40,803 bases of DNA from Methanobacteriota archaeon (GCA_002719615.1 PBHZ01000019.1:33651-74453), one strand, 5' to 3'. Shown: positions 1 through 11,314, counted from the stretch's first letter. Notes: generated from the sequence alone by a model not told the origin. A program made the numbers and translations.

Positions 1-993
1 TTAGCTCCATCTTTGAATGATATTGTTCCTTTAGGTGATAACACATGGATAGCAATTTCTGAAGTAAAGGAAAACTCGCCCTTAATAGGTTCTACAACTT
101 CAGAACCTTCACAGGCTAAAGATGATATTAGTGCCTTTATACCTCCAATATATGCTATTAAGAGTAAGGGAGAAAAGGAAGTACTTTCAAATGGTTCAGA
201 AATTATCAAAGAAGGGGATACATTAGTTTTTGTTACGAATTCCACCTCAAAATTTCGTCTGATAACACGTGCTTTAGGAGCGCTTGATTCTGAATTACCT
301 GATAACCCAACTGTAGCAATTTTTGGTGCAACCCATTTTGGTAGCAAGATAGCTAAGAGGTATTTATCTTCTGGATCAAGTGTTGTTATAATTGAGCCAG
401 ATTTAGATACTGCAAATGAAATTGTTGGTTCAGAAATAGGTATTAATAAAAGATTAGATGTAATACATGGAGATCCGCAAGATGAAGAGCTTCTTAGGGA
501 ATTAGCCATAGATGAGCAAGATATTGCCATTTCTACTTTGGATGATGATAATCTAAATATTTCAATATCTATGAGGGCTAAGGATAAAGGTGTATCAAGA
601 ACAGGTCTTCTGCTTAAAGATAGGGCATTAGTAGAGGCTGTTAAAAGAATAGGACTTACTAGACCTGTTAGTTCCCGACAAGTTGCTATTTCCGCTATTC
701 TAAAATCAATACATAAAAACTATCCCGGATCTTATCAAAATATTCCATCTTTGCCTTCGATAGTTTCTCTTTCAACTATTATCAATTCTGATCATATACT
801 AATTAATTCTTCAATTAAGGATGCCGAACTTAATCTAGATGTGAGAGTAGTAATGATTGATAGGACAGATGATGAGGGTAATAGAGAGTTAAGATATCCA
901 ATTTCTGTGAATTCTATAGAAAACGGTGATAGAGTATATTTGTTAACTCAAAAAGATAATTTAAGGAAAGTTGAGAAGGCCTTAGGTAATTAA
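1..993 (+). CDS. trkA: TrkA-type K+ uptake regulatory protein, 5' end cut by the window edge
   Basis: Rossmann/TrkA-N segment 'TVAIFGATHFGSKIAKRYLSSGSSVVIIEPD' plus a TrkA-C-like region; frame is open to base 1; followed immediately by trkH. Confidence 0.88.
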   Translation, partial: LAPSLNDIVPLGDNTWIAISEVKENSPLIGSTTSEPSQAKDDISAFIPPIYAIKSKGEKEVLSNGSEIIKEGDTLVFVTNSTSKFRLITRALGALDSELPDNPTVAIFGATHFGSKIAKRYLSSGSSVVIIEPDLDTANEIVGSEIGINKRLDVIHGDPQDEELLRELAIDEQDIAISTLDDDNLNISISMRAKDKGVSRTGLLLKDRALVEAVKRIGLTRPVSSRQVAISAILKSIHKNYPGSYQNIPSLPSIVSLSTIINSDHILINSSIKDAELNLDVRVVMIDRTDDEGNRELRYPISVNSIENGDRVYLLTQKDNLRKVEKALGN

Positions 994-994
994 T

Positions 995-2575
995 ATGAGA
1001 TGGGATGTAGTCGGTTTAGTACTAGGTTGGACAATTAGATTAATTGCCCTGCCGCTATTAATCGTTTCATTATTTAGCATATTGGAAGATGGTTTATCAT
1101 ATTCTGTCAAAACATACTTCTTACCTTTATTTATTTCTGGTATATTAGGGCAGTTGATGATTTCACTATCTACTGGATATGAAACATCAAACAGAGTGAG
1201 GGATAAAGAGGCATTTGCATCAGTTGCTTTAGGTTGGATTCCAGTTGTACTAATAGGTGCATTGCCATTTTGGTTAGGAGGTATGTTTTATGGGCCATTT
1301 GATTTTATTTCTGGCGATGCATCATTTAGACAAATTGCTCAGGGGGCGTTATACTCTTGGTTTGAGTCAATGTCAGGTTTTACTACTACTGGTGCTTCAG
1401 TAATTGATCAATCAAGTAGTCCAATTTGTAGAAAAATGTTTGATGAGGGTATTTTGAATGATTGTGTCGGCAGTCAACCGAAGAGTCTTCTTCTTTGGCG
1501 CTCATTAACACAATGGTTTGGAGGAATGGGAGTTATTATGTTGGGTCTTTTGATATTTTCAAGAGCTTTAGGAGGAGGAAAGGCACTTGCTAGGGCTGAA
1601 TTAACAGGTCCTACAGTTTCAAATCTTAGTACTACTTTAGAAGGTACTGCCCGTAAGCTGTGGGCAATATACATAGTACTTACAATAATAGAAGGGATTA
1701 CGCTATATCAATTAACTGATATGGGTGGTTTTGATTCTCTGAATTATGCTTTGACAACAATGCCCTCAGGAGGTTTTGGAACTAGTGACTTGGGCATAAT
1801 GTCCTTTAATGATCCACTTATTGAATCTATTATTCTAATTTTTATGTTGTTAACATGTATAAATTTTACTTTATTGTATTTCGCTATTGCTGGTAGATGG
1901 AGTGAAGTTTCTAAAGATGAAGAATTACGTACTTATTTACTGATTCTATTAGTTGCTTGGATTGCAATGGCCTTCAATCTTAATAGGGCTACAGATTACA
2001 ATATGGCCGAGTCTATTCGACATTCACTATTTCAATCTGTATCTATTTCAAGTACTGGATTTTCAAGTGCTAATTTTTCAGAATGGCCGGTTTTTAGTCA
2101 ATTTGTTTTACTACTTCTGATGATTATTGGAGCAAGTGCAGGGTCTACAGGGGGAGGTTTGAAGGTATTAAGAATTAGAATAGCATTTGAATTAGCTAAG
2201 AGAGAAGTAATGAGAATAATACAACCTAGAAAAGTTGTAACTATAAGATTCAACCAAAATGTAGTTGATGAAGACCGTATTTGGATAATACTTGGAATGG
2301 TTAGTTCTTGGTTGGTTTTAGTTACAGTATCTATGTTAACAATTTCTTTTCTTGAACCAAACCTTTCTTTGACCGATGTTCTCTCAGTATCAATTTCATT
2401 ATTAGGTAATACTGGTCCAGCTTTAGGATCTTTTGGCCCGGTGGGTGCTTCCTCAGTTTGGGCTGACCTCAGTCCTATGTCTATGTTCACTTCAACTATA
2501 TTGATGTGGCTAGGTCGTCTTGAACTACTAACTGTACTTGTATTATTACATCCAAGGACATGGTCTTCAGATTAA
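995..2575 (+). CDS. trkH: TrkH/KtrB-type potassium uptake transmembrane protein
   Basis: Multi-TM protein with 'SMSGFTTTGAS', 'QWFGGMGVIM', 'SAGSTGGGLKVLR' selectivity-loop motifs; adjacent to trkA. Confidence 0.93.
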   Translation: MRWDVVGLVLGWTIRLIALPLLIVSLFSILEDGLSYSVKTYFLPLFISGILGQLMISLSTGYETSNRVRDKEAFASVALGWIPVVLIGALPFWLGGMFYGPFDFISGDASFRQIAQGALYSWFESMSGFTTTGASVIDQSSSPICRKMFDEGILNDCVGSQPKSLLLWRSLTQWFGGMGVIMLGLLIFSRALGGGKALARAELTGPTVSNLSTTLEGTARKLWAIYIVLTIIEGITLYQLTDMGGFDSLNYALTTMPSGGFGTSDLGIMSFNDPLIESIILIFMLLTCINFTLLYFAIAGRWSEVSKDEELRTYLLILLVAWIAMAFNLNRATDYNMAESIRHSLFQSVSISSTGFSSANFSEWPVFSQFVLLLLMIIGASAGSTGGGLKVLRIRIAFELAKREVMRIIQPRKVVTIRFNQNVVDEDRIWIILGMVSSWLVLVTVSMLTISFLEPNLSLTDVLSVSISLLGNTGPALGSFGPVGASSVWADLSPMSMFTSTILMWLGRLELLTVLVLLHPRTWSSD

Positions 2576-4071
2576 CTAAAAGAGTCCAAAGTAAATTGAT
2601 TAGTTGTGTTTGTTGATTTATCCTGAACTATTGACTCTAAATTTTCTGTAACCTCTTGTCTTAACTCCTCTTCATCGAATAATCTCATTACAGATTTAGA
2701 AATGTCTTCACTTTTGGATAAACCATTTAAGAAAAGATGATCTTCTCCGTTAAGTCCTAGTTTTTTTGTAATTCTGATATCATTAATATCATTTCCCATC
2801 TTTTCATCATGGATAGCCAAAAGTATTGGCCACAATTCTTCTTTTACAGAAGATTTACTGGAACTCAAATCTTTAGAGATTTTATCTATTATATTTCGAG
2901 AGGACCAATCTCCACTACTTCTCCTAAGAAAGTTTGGATAACCAAGAAATATTCTCGAATTAGGGCTCTTCGATAGGGGTATTATTGCAGCCTGTGCAGG
3001 GATATTTGATCCCCAGTACCATGAACGATATGCTCTATTTGTGAATTTTGTTGCCAATGCTCTATCTGCTAAACACATCGCTTTACTGATTTTTTCTAAT
3101 TCACCTTTCTTGAAAACTATTTGATTATTCCATGCAAACCATGCCAACATTTCATCAGGATCTTTATCTGAATTTATCATTATTTCAGTAGCACTATCAC
3201 TACTTCTACTTCTGTATATTAATTCTAATGATTTAAAAACATCAACTTGTACATCTCTCTTAGATACGCTAGACATTTGACTCACATTTTCATTTTTTAT
3301 GTGTCCATTACTAATAACGGAGAGTGCTTGTAAATCATGAATCAATGATCTTAAATCACCCACATTACTTTTTACTAAAGAATCCAAAGCGCCCTGGTCT
3401 ATTCCAATCTCTTCATTTATAATGATTTTTCTTGCTATTTTTTTCAAATCTACTACTCCTACTCTCTTGAATACAATTTCTTGTGATAGTCTCAATACTC
3501 TATCTCTATTAGCTCTCCAATTTGTATTTCCCCACAATCTCATAGGGTCATTACATGTCATAATTATTGGATGATTACTAGTTTTTAACAGGTTGATTAA
3601 TTCTCCTTTACCGCCCTTATCTCCCTTTATTTTCATATTCTCTTCTTCTAAACTAAAATTAATCTTTTCATTTGAAATTTGTGTAAATCCTCCACTCAAA
3701 TGATCTACCTCATCTAATAAAATTAGTGTTTTCCCTGACTTCAAAACTCCGTTACTAAAATTATCTAAAGAAATATGCTGTGAACTTCTTGTAGCGGTAC
3801 TTCTAATCGCTGCAGCATTCCGTTCCGCTGATGCGTTCATCTCTATAATGGACCAATCTTTTTCATTGGCAACAGCTCGTGCTAAAGTTGTTTTTCCTAC
3901 TCCTGGGGGGCCAGATAGTAAAATACCTCTTTTTTTAGGTATTTTGCCAGATTCCCATTTTTCTAGCCAGATCCTTATTTTCTCTATTTGCTTTTGATTC
4001 CCTTCCATTTCATTTATGTCCTTCGGACGGTATTTTTCCGTCCAATCATGGAACGCCTCGTCCTCATCCAC
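2572..4071 (-). CDS. rfcL: Replication factor C large subunit (AAA+ clamp loader)
   Basis: 'WTEKYRPKDINEMEGNQKQ', Walker A 'GPPGVGKTTLARAVANE', Walker B 'LILLDEVD'. Confidence 0.93.
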   Translation of the reverse strand: MDEDEAFHDWTEKYRPKDINEMEGNQKQIEKIRIWLEKWESGKIPKKRGILLSGPPGVGKTTLARAVANEKDWSIIEMNASAERNAAAIRSTATRSSQHISLDNFSNGVLKSGKTLILLDEVDHLSGGFTQISNEKINFSLEEENMKIKGDKGGKGELINLLKTSNHPIIMTCNDPMRLWGNTNWRANRDRVLRLSQEIVFKRVGVVDLKKIARKIIINEEIGIDQGALDSLVKSNVGDLRSLIHDLQALSVISNGHIKNENVSQMSSVSKRDVQVDVFKSLELIYRSRSSDSATEIMINSDKDPDEMLAWFAWNNQIVFKKGELEKISKAMCLADRALATKFTNRAYRSWYWGSNIPAQAAIIPLSKSPNSRIFLGYPNFLRRSSGDWSSRNIIDKISKDLSSSKSSVKEELWPILLAIHDEKMGNDINDIRITKKLGLNGEDHLFLNGLSKSEDISKSVMRLFDEEELRQEVTENLESIVQDKSTNTTNQFTLDSFS

Positions 4072-4105
4072 ACATTATCCTTTAATCGGCGACACATCAA
4101 GATTT

Positions 4106-5839
4106 TTATTCTAAAAACATTTTTCCAATACTTTTATTGTTTAAGTGATGTAATATTTCTTCTATACTTGCTCTAATTTGGAATTGATCATCCCTTCTCC
4201 TAACTGTAACTGTCTTATCTTCCTTACTTATATGATCAACAGTAATTGTCCATGGAACTCCTATTTCATCAGCTCTTGCATACCTCCTGCCTATGGATTT
4301 ACTCGTGTCCATTTCCACTCTTACTCCGGGAATTGAATTAGCAATATTTGTTATTTCTGATGCTATTTTATCCATTCCATCTTTTTCGAAAAGTGGTAAT
4401 ATAATTGCATCAATGGGTGACACCTTGTCATTGAATTTCATCATAGTATAATCCTCTCCTTCTTTCACCAACTCTTCATATGAATGATCAAGAAGATGCC
4501 AAATAATTCTATCTATTCCAAAAGCCGGTTCAATTACATGAGGCGTAAACCATTCTCCTGATATATTGGTTTCAATTTCTTTAATTTCTACCATATCCCT
4601 TGTAATGTTTACAGTATTTCCATTGTCTAATTCAACTTTTTTAGGCCAATTATCATCATCTTCTAATTCTTTTAAAGCTTCAATAACTGCGCCCGATTCT
4701 TGTTTAAATATTGGTCCAATTACTGAAGTTTTAGGAGAGATAACTATCCTTTTTTCGACAAGAGTCTCATCAAATGATCTCCATGCTTTCATTAATTTTG
4801 AACCAGAATTAGAATTTTTCTCATGTGATTCTAAATCATGACATGTTCTATTAGCAATTCCTACGCATTCTATCCATCCATATTCACCAAAAATTTCACA
4901 ATCCCAACAATCTGATGCATAGTGTGCCATCTCTGTAGAAATGTGTTGTCTAAATCTGATTCTTTTCGTATCTATCCCTATTTCTGCTAGAAATTCCCAT
5001 GTTTTCAATAAAATCGATGCTACAGTGGGATGTTTGACTAAACCCATAGCAAATGCCTTTTCCAATGTTATATTATATTCCAAATCAAAACCACTTTCGG
5101 GATCAGGAATAAAATTAATTAAAGAATTATTAGATGATAAATCTTCCAGAGGAGGATTTTTGGGATCAATAAAGTATTCTAATTCAGCCATATTAAATTC
5201 CCTTAATCTTATCATCCCCTGTCTTGGACTTATTTCATTTCTATATCCTTTACCAATTTGGATAGCACCGAAGGGTAATTTCTGTCTAAAATGACGGTAA
5301 AGTGATGGGAATAGCATAAACATTCCTTGGGCAGTTTCAGGCCTCATGTATGCTACTCGCTGATTTTTCATAGCACCAATGCTAGTTTTAAACATCAAAT
5401 TCATTGGTTTTGCCGGTGACCACTTACTTTCATGGCAATTAAGACATATTATTGATTTATTTGTTAGTATTTCATTCATTTCTGAAATCTCGATTGTTTC
5501 TGGTTCATCATGAATATTTGCAATTAAATGGTCTGCTCTGTATGTACTGTTACAATTCATACAAACCGTCATCAAATCATTAAATTCTCCTACATGGCCA
5601 CTAGCGATTAACACTTGCTCTGGAGTTATAGTTGGCGAGTCAATTTCTACAATATCACCTTGATTAATCCAATGATCTAGCCAAAAATCTGTAACCTTCC
5701 TTTTTATTCTTGCACCAACAGGGCCGTAATCAATAAGCCCTGAAATACCTCCATATATTTCAAATGAGGGGAGTATAAAACCTCTTCTTTTTAAGATCGA
5801 GGTCAGTCTGTCTAATCGCTTCTCTTCAGACATATTCAA
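4106..5839 (-). CDS. glyS: Glycyl-tRNA synthetase (archaeal/eukaryotic alpha2 type)
   Basis: 'RRGFILPSFEIYGGISGLIDYGPVGARIKRKV', 'RPETAQGMF', 'IQIGKGYRNEISPRQGMIRLREF', 'EPAFGIDRI', anticodon-binding C-terminus. Confidence 0.96.
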   Translation of the reverse strand: MNMSEEKRLDRLTSILKRRGFILPSFEIYGGISGLIDYGPVGARIKRKVTDFWLDHWINQGDIVEIDSPTITPEQVLIASGHVGEFNDLMTVCMNCNSTYRADHLIANIHDEPETIEISEMNEILTNKSIICLNCHESKWSPAKPMNLMFKTSIGAMKNQRVAYMRPETAQGMFMLFPSLYRHFRQKLPFGAIQIGKGYRNEISPRQGMIRLREFNMAELEYFIDPKNPPLEDLSSNNSLINFIPDPESGFDLEYNITLEKAFAMGLVKHPTVASILLKTWEFLAEIGIDTKRIRFRQHISTEMAHYASDCWDCEIFGEYGWIECVGIANRTCHDLESHEKNSNSGSKLMKAWRSFDETLVEKRIVISPKTSVIGPIFKQESGAVIEALKELEDDDNWPKKVELDNGNTVNITRDMVEIKEIETNISGEWFTPHVIEPAFGIDRIIWHLLDHSYEELVKEGEDYTMMKFNDKVSPIDAIILPLFEKDGMDKIASEITNIANSIPGVRVEMDTSKSIGRRYARADEIGVPWTITVDHISKEDKTVTVRRRDDQFQIRASIEEILHHLNNKSIGKMFLE

Positions 5840-6014
5840 TATACTGACTTAGCCTAAAGTCTTTCAAACCATCGTAAAAATTACAATAATTATGTCCTTA
5901 TCTTCAATTGATTTTATTTTTTTTTCTTATATTTTAAGTTCTTTTCATATCAAATCAGAGAAGCATTCATTTATGATTTCAATTCCCTTGACGTCGTAAG
6001 GTGCGATAAAAAAA

Positions 6015-9000
6015 ATGCCAATTATTGAATATGTTGATACTAAAATGGAGACCTCCGAACTTCTTGAGCGTCTATGCCCTCCAGTTCGTAATTGGTTTGT
6101 AGATAAATTTCCTGATTTTACCGACCCTCAAAAAACAGCCATCCCTCAAATTCTGAATGGTGAACACTTACTTTTATGCTCTCCTACAGGTTCTGGAAAA
6201 ACTCTAACTGCTTTCTTATCAATAATAGATGATTTAGTAAGGCGTTCATTAGACGGTTCTCTGACAAATGATGTTCAATGTATTTATATTTCTCCAATCA
6301 AAGCACTTGCTAATGACATACAAAAAAATCTTATTGGTCCACTAATGGAAATTAAAGAAAGATTTTTACCTAATAGGGCTAAAGATATCAAAGTAGGATT
6401 AAGGACAGGAGACACTCCGCAAAAAGAAAGAGAAAGGATGCTTAAAAATCCACCTCACATACTAATAACTACTCCTGAATCTTTAGCTTTAGCCTTAGCA
6501 TCGAAAAGATTTAGGCCCATTTTAAATGATATGAAATGGATGATAATTGATGAAATGCATTCCCTAGTCCCCACTAAAAGAGGGACCCATCTATCACTAA
6601 GTTTGGCACTAATGGATTCTGTAATTGATTCTGATGTACAACGAATTGGAATTAGCGCTACAATGGAACCATTAGAAGCCGTTGCAGAATTTCTAGTTGC
6701 AAGTGATTCTAGAGAAAGTAAGTCAGAACCCCAAAAAGTTTCTATCGTGAAAATTTCCGGATCTAGAGACTTAGATTTAGATATAATCCTCCCCTCTCCT
6801 CGCTTTTCATCCATTCCTGTTAAAGAAATTCTTGAGAAAAATATTGAGGTGATAAAGCAATTAGTTGAAGCCCATACGACGACTTTAGTATTTGTTAACA
6901 CAAGAAATATGACTGAAACAGTGGTACAAAAATTGAAAATAGCAGGTCTTCAAGGGGTTGAAGGCCATCATGGATCAATGGATAAAAATATCCGTTTAGA
7001 TGTAGAGCAAAATTTAAAACACGGTTTACTTAGATGTGTAGTCTCATCATCAAGTTTAGAAATGGGTATAGATATAGGATCGGTAGATTTGGTAATTCAA
7101 GTTAGTTCTCCGGGTTCTATTGCTACAGCATTACAACGTATAGGACGTGCTGGACATCAAGTTGGTGGATTGCCTCGGGCACGTTTCTTGCCCAGTTCGC
7201 CTCATGATTTACTAGAACTTGTAGCATTACAAACTGGAATTCTTAGGGGTAATATGGATCTGCTAAAATTTCCTGAAAACTCTTTGGATGTCTTAGCGCA
7301 ATTTCTGATTGGCCTAACTATAATTAGAGAATGGGATATCGATGAAGGCTATGATTTAGTTTCTTCGTCATGGCCATACCGGAATCTACCCTATGACGAC
7401 TACATAGAAGTCCTCGACCTTCTTGAAGAAGAAAGGCGTATATGGGTTGACTGGGAAGAAAATAGATTTGGGAAAAGAGGGTACGCCCAAATGATTTATT
7501 ATACCAATATCGGAACAATTTCTCCTGACAATAATTACATGGTTTTAACTGGTGATGGGACACTCGTTGGTCAATTATCATCTTCATTTGTGTCAAGCCT
7601 CAGAGGAGGTGATGTTTTCCTTCTAGGAGGATCAACTTATCGAGTTTCAAGTATCAGAGGATCTAGAGTAAATGTTGTTTCAGCTACTGGATATAGGCCT
7701 ACCATACCGTCTTGGACGGGCGAAACCGCGAGTCGTAGTCATGAATTAAGTCAAGAAGTCTTAGATTTATTAAGTATCATTTCAATTCAATCCCGACTGG
7801 GTCTTGACAATAGAATATTTTTTAGAGATGCTTTAGGATTAAATAAACCAGTAGTAAATGCTATTTCTCAGTTTTTAGATGAACACGGGGCTACTACATT
7901 TCAAGTCCCATCCAGTGATAGAATTTTAGTTGAGCAAGTTGAATCTCCATTGCCTACATATGTAATTACTACTTGTAGAGGTAGAGCCTTTAATTTGGCT
8001 CTAGGATATTTATTTGCTGGAATTGCAGCTAAAGATGACATAACTATCCATGAACTATCTTTTGATGAAAATGGTTTTATGATAAAATTAAGCCACGAAG
8101 TAGAAATTTCTATAATTCCTGAAATATTCAAAAATGATAATAGTGAAGAAATATTACAACGTTATTTAATTGATTCCCAATTATTTGCAAAAAGGTTTAG
8201 GGAAATCTCATCCAGAAGTATGCTAAATCCTAGAAGGATTGGTGCAGATGAAGTAAGTCCTAAACAATTTTTACAGAAGGCAGATCAAATACTCCATAAA
8301 CATCGTCAGATGGATGATTCAGTACTTGTCAGAGAAGCAATGAATGAAATCTTAAGTTCTGATCTTGATATGAACCAACTCCGTGATTTTATTTCCAGAA
8401 TGGATAGCGAAGACGTTAGGATAGTTCATCGTAGAGTCAAAATGCCGTCTCCTCTAGGTATGACTCTATTCATGTCCTCGTTTGAAGATTTATTGTCATT
8501 AAGAACTAGGGCTTATCTAATTAAAGATGTAGATCCTGAAATACTCAGACGCCTTTTGGGTGCTAGATCATTAGCAACCGATCTAGATAAATCAAGATTA
8601 GATGAATATTATCAATCTAAAGTAGCAGTGCCTAGTGATGCTGCGAGCCTTTTACGTCTAATGGATATGGGAGGAGGTTTGGAAAAATCTCTAACTAATC
8701 CATTATATGGTGAAAAATTAAAAGAAATTGATATAGATACTACACGAAAATGGGTATACGAATTAGCAGAAAGAGGTTTAATTACCAAAATACGTTCTAC
8801 CGATGATGATAAAATAGATAATAAGTGGTTTTCAATGAGGATGGCTGAAGTCCATGGTACACTGGGTTGTTTGTCGGTAGCTGGTGCTGCAAATATGGAA
8901 GATTTACGATCTTTGTATACTGGAGGTTTAAATTTTGAGATGGGTGAAAACTTTACAAACGGTAAGCCAGATTCATGGAAAAAGACATATCTCTCAGACC

Positions 9001-11309
9001 CTATGGACTGTCTCAGACTCAAATTACTAGATATGTTGGGCTCTGAAGGGCCTCAAACAACTGAACAACTGAGCTCTAGATTACCATTCCCATTTGCTCA
9101 AGTTGAATCAATATTACAAGAATTAGAGATACAAAATCTTGTTTCAATAGGATTTTTTACACAAACAAATGAAGGAGAGTTTATACTTAGAGTTGATGAA
9201 TATCGTATAACAGGTGGCCAAGTAGATGTAGTTGATTACAGGACTTTACAAACGCTATTGCTCCAAAAATCTTTCAAATTATATAATGAGCCAAAAGATG
9301 CTATACGTTCTTTAATAATGGTTCAGAGAAGGGACGAATTATTACATAGGGTCGAAAATTATAGATTTAGAGATTGGACAGATATTAAACATGATACCGA
9401 TGTTTATAATGGTAGATTACTACATAATAGGGTCGGATACACGCTCGGAGACCAATTACCCATATTCTTGGGGCTAAGAGGCGAACCATGGATTGGCGAC
9501 CTGGAGCAAGAACTTCTTGATAAAATACCAAAGGATGGTATTTCTCGTACTGATTTATTCGCTGATTACCCAAAAGGAAAGGATCATATTCATATACAGA
9601 GGACTGTAAAAAACGCTTTAGGCAATTTAGAACGACAACTTCTTGTTGCCAAACAGTATATAGCAGTGCCCAATAGAAAAAGATCTTTAGCTGTTTTCAG
9701 AAAATTACACGGAGTTATCCAACCTTTGTCATTTGAAGATGCTCTTAATAAATTAATTCAACAAATAGGACCAGTTAGGTTACATACTCTTAGATTCTTT
9801 GTTAGTCAGCCAGTAGAAGAACTAGCTGAAACTCTCAGACATCTTGAAACCCAAAAGAAAATTGTACGTGTTGTTGCTCTACAGCCAGATCCAACTGATT
9901 ATTATTCTTCAGTTGAAGATTCAAAAATTCTCCTTTCTCCGTTGGCTGAAGACAGAAAAATGAGGATTTTAGCCCAATCAGATCCATTTTGTAGTAGGTT
10001 CATTCAAGAAATTAGGATGATGCTGAAACAAGGCTGGTATCATCCGGTCTTGAAAGGAGTAGATCCTATAGGTAGAATACTAATGTTTGTAGTAAATGAC
10101 TATCTAGAAATTAAAGATATCAATATTCCACACTCATATTTGGATGAATTCAAAGACACCTTCTCGGAATTATTAGAAAATTACAGAGATAGGCTAGTAG
10201 ATGTGTCTGTAATTTACGCCTTTAATGGAGTCCCTGTACATGATTGTGATGATAACATTCAGGATTTACTTTCAGGTTTAGGTTTTACCTCGATGGGAGA
10301 TGGAGAGAGATATATTAGAGGAGGCGTTGTTGAACCTAGGAAAAGAAGAGAAGTAAATAGACTATTATTCCATCATCACTTTTTACATCAAAAAACGAGA
10401 TGGGAAAATGAAACCATTGCTCTTGAGAATATCAATGAATTAAGAGATGATTTTTCATTACGAGGCCGTTGTGAAATGTTTCGTGTTGATTTGAAGTCTA
10501 TGGCCGCAGCTCATCAGTTACATCAAGGAACTAATCTTAGAGGCCATCTAGTTTGGGCACGATTACCGCATTTTAGAAGACTTTTGGCTATAAGAAATAT
10601 CTCTCCTGATGAAGAAGACGTAGATATATTACAATTTTTTACAGAACATCATGATCCAGACCTGTTCATGGAGAGAAACGCCATGAAAAGAGCAGAATTT
10701 AGGAAATTAATTTCTCCATTAGTACGTAGTGGTCTTTTGATACAAGATTATAGAGGAGGTTTCAAAGCAGTACATCACGCCGAGAAATCTGACCTATGGG
10801 AAGTTAAGCGGGATTATCTTAGAGAACTTGTAAGTGAATATCCAGTTATAACATTAAAACAAGTCGAAAAACTCGCTGGTACACCATTTTCTGCAGAAGA
10901 AATAAGTGATGTCATGCGTGAATTTGAGGATGATGGAACATTAATTAAAGGATTTTTAGTTGATGATTTACAGGATATCTGTTGGGGGCGACAGGACATG
11001 CTCGAGGGTTTAAGTGGTATTATACGCACAAGAGATTTGGTTATTCCTCCTTCAGATCCCTTAAATCATTATTTCAGCGGAGTATTGAGGGAAAAATTTG
11101 GTTTCGGGTCTGCATATATGGTTTTCCATAAAGAAGAACCAATAGCTGCCTTCAAAGCTAATACTCGAGATGGAAAAATAGAGATAACTGATTTTGTAGG
11201 AGATTCAAACTTAGAAAAAGAAGCAATTAGAGTGATGAAAGAATTCGCATGGGAACATGATATGCCATTAACTGGTAAGTTATTTGAAAGAATAAGATCG
11301 AGATCTTGA
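6015..11309 (+). CDS. lhr: Lhr-family ATP-dependent helicase, very long (1764 aa) with extended C-terminal region (start could be ATG 6045)
   Basis: 'LLCSPTGSGKTLTAFL' Walker A, 'IDEMHSL' DEVH-type motif II, 'GISATMEP' motif III, 'LQRIGRAGHQVGG' motif VI; DUF4145/HTH-rich C-terminal half. Confidence 0.93.
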   Translation: MPIIEYVDTKMETSELLERLCPPVRNWFVDKFPDFTDPQKTAIPQILNGEHLLLCSPTGSGKTLTAFLSIIDDLVRRSLDGSLTNDVQCIYISPIKALANDIQKNLIGPLMEIKERFLPNRAKDIKVGLRTGDTPQKERERMLKNPPHILITTPESLALALASKRFRPILNDMKWMIIDEMHSLVPTKRGTHLSLSLALMDSVIDSDVQRIGISATMEPLEAVAEFLVASDSRESKSEPQKVSIVKISGSRDLDLDIILPSPRFSSIPVKEILEKNIEVIKQLVEAHTTTLVFVNTRNMTETVVQKLKIAGLQGVEGHHGSMDKNIRLDVEQNLKHGLLRCVVSSSSLEMGIDIGSVDLVIQVSSPGSIATALQRIGRAGHQVGGLPRARFLPSSPHDLLELVALQTGILRGNMDLLKFPENSLDVLAQFLIGLTIIREWDIDEGYDLVSSSWPYRNLPYDDYIEVLDLLEEERRIWVDWEENRFGKRGYAQMIYYTNIGTISPDNNYMVLTGDGTLVGQLSSSFVSSLRGGDVFLLGGSTYRVSSIRGSRVNVVSATGYRPTIPSWTGETASRSHELSQEVLDLLSIISIQSRLGLDNRIFFRDALGLNKPVVNAISQFLDEHGATTFQVPSSDRILVEQVESPLPTYVITTCRGRAFNLALGYLFAGIAAKDDITIHELSFDENGFMIKLSHEVEISIIPEIFKNDNSEEILQRYLIDSQLFAKRFREISSRSMLNPRRIGADEVSPKQFLQKADQILHKHRQMDDSVLVREAMNEILSSDLDMNQLRDFISRMDSEDVRIVHRRVKMPSPLGMTLFMSSFEDLLSLRTRAYLIKDVDPEILRRLLGARSLATDLDKSRLDEYYQSKVAVPSDAASLLRLMDMGGGLEKSLTNPLYGEKLKEIDIDTTRKWVYELAERGLITKIRSTDDDKIDNKWFSMRMAEVHGTLGCLSVAGAANMEDLRSLYTGGLNFEMGENFTNGKPDSWKKTYLSDPMDCLRLKLLDMLGSEGPQTTEQLSSRLPFPFAQVESILQELEIQNLVSIGFFTQTNEGEFILRVDEYRITGGQVDVVDYRTLQTLLLQKSFKLYNEPKDAIRSLIMVQRRDELLHRVENYRFRDWTDIKHDTDVYNGRLLHNRVGYTLGDQLPIFLGLRGEPWIGDLEQELLDKIPKDGISRTDLFADYPKGKDHIHIQRTVKNALGNLERQLLVAKQYIAVPNRKRSLAVFRKLHGVIQPLSFEDALNKLIQQIGPVRLHTLRFFVSQPVEELAETLRHLETQKKIVRVVALQPDPTDYYSSVEDSKILLSPLAEDRKMRILAQSDPFCSRFIQEIRMMLKQGWYHPVLKGVDPIGRILMFVVNDYLEIKDINIPHSYLDEFKDTFSELLENYRDRLVDVSVIYAFNGVPVHDCDDNIQDLLSGLGFTSMGDGERYIRGGVVEPRKRREVNRLLFHHHFLHQKTRWENETIALENINELRDDFSLRGRCEMFRVDLKSMAAAHQLHQGTNLRGHLVWARLPHFRRLLAIRNISPDEEDVDILQFFTEHHDPDLFMERNAMKRAEFRKLISPLVRSGLLIQDYRGGFKAVHHAEKSDLWEVKRDYLRELVSEYPVITLKQVEKLAGTPFSAEEISDVMREFEDDGTLIKGFLVDDLQDICWGRQDMLEGLSGIIRTRDLVIPPSDPLNHYFSGVLREKFGFGSAYMVFHKEEPIAAFKANTRDGKIEITDFVGDSNLEKEAIRVMKEFAWEHDMPLTGKLFERIRSRS

Positions 11310-11314
11310 TAATT

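Noticed and set aside
2098-2490. 130-aa minus-strand ORF inside trkH
   Set aside because: Shadow ORF antisense to conserved TrkH motifs.
5840-6014. T-rich divergent gap between glyS and lhr as a possible ncRNA
   Set aside because: No convincing structure or tRNA-like fold; best read as a shared AT-rich promoter region.
6455-9573. Several minus-strand ORFs within the Lhr gene
   Set aside because: Antisense to a continuous helicase ORF with conserved motifs; low-complexity shadow translations.
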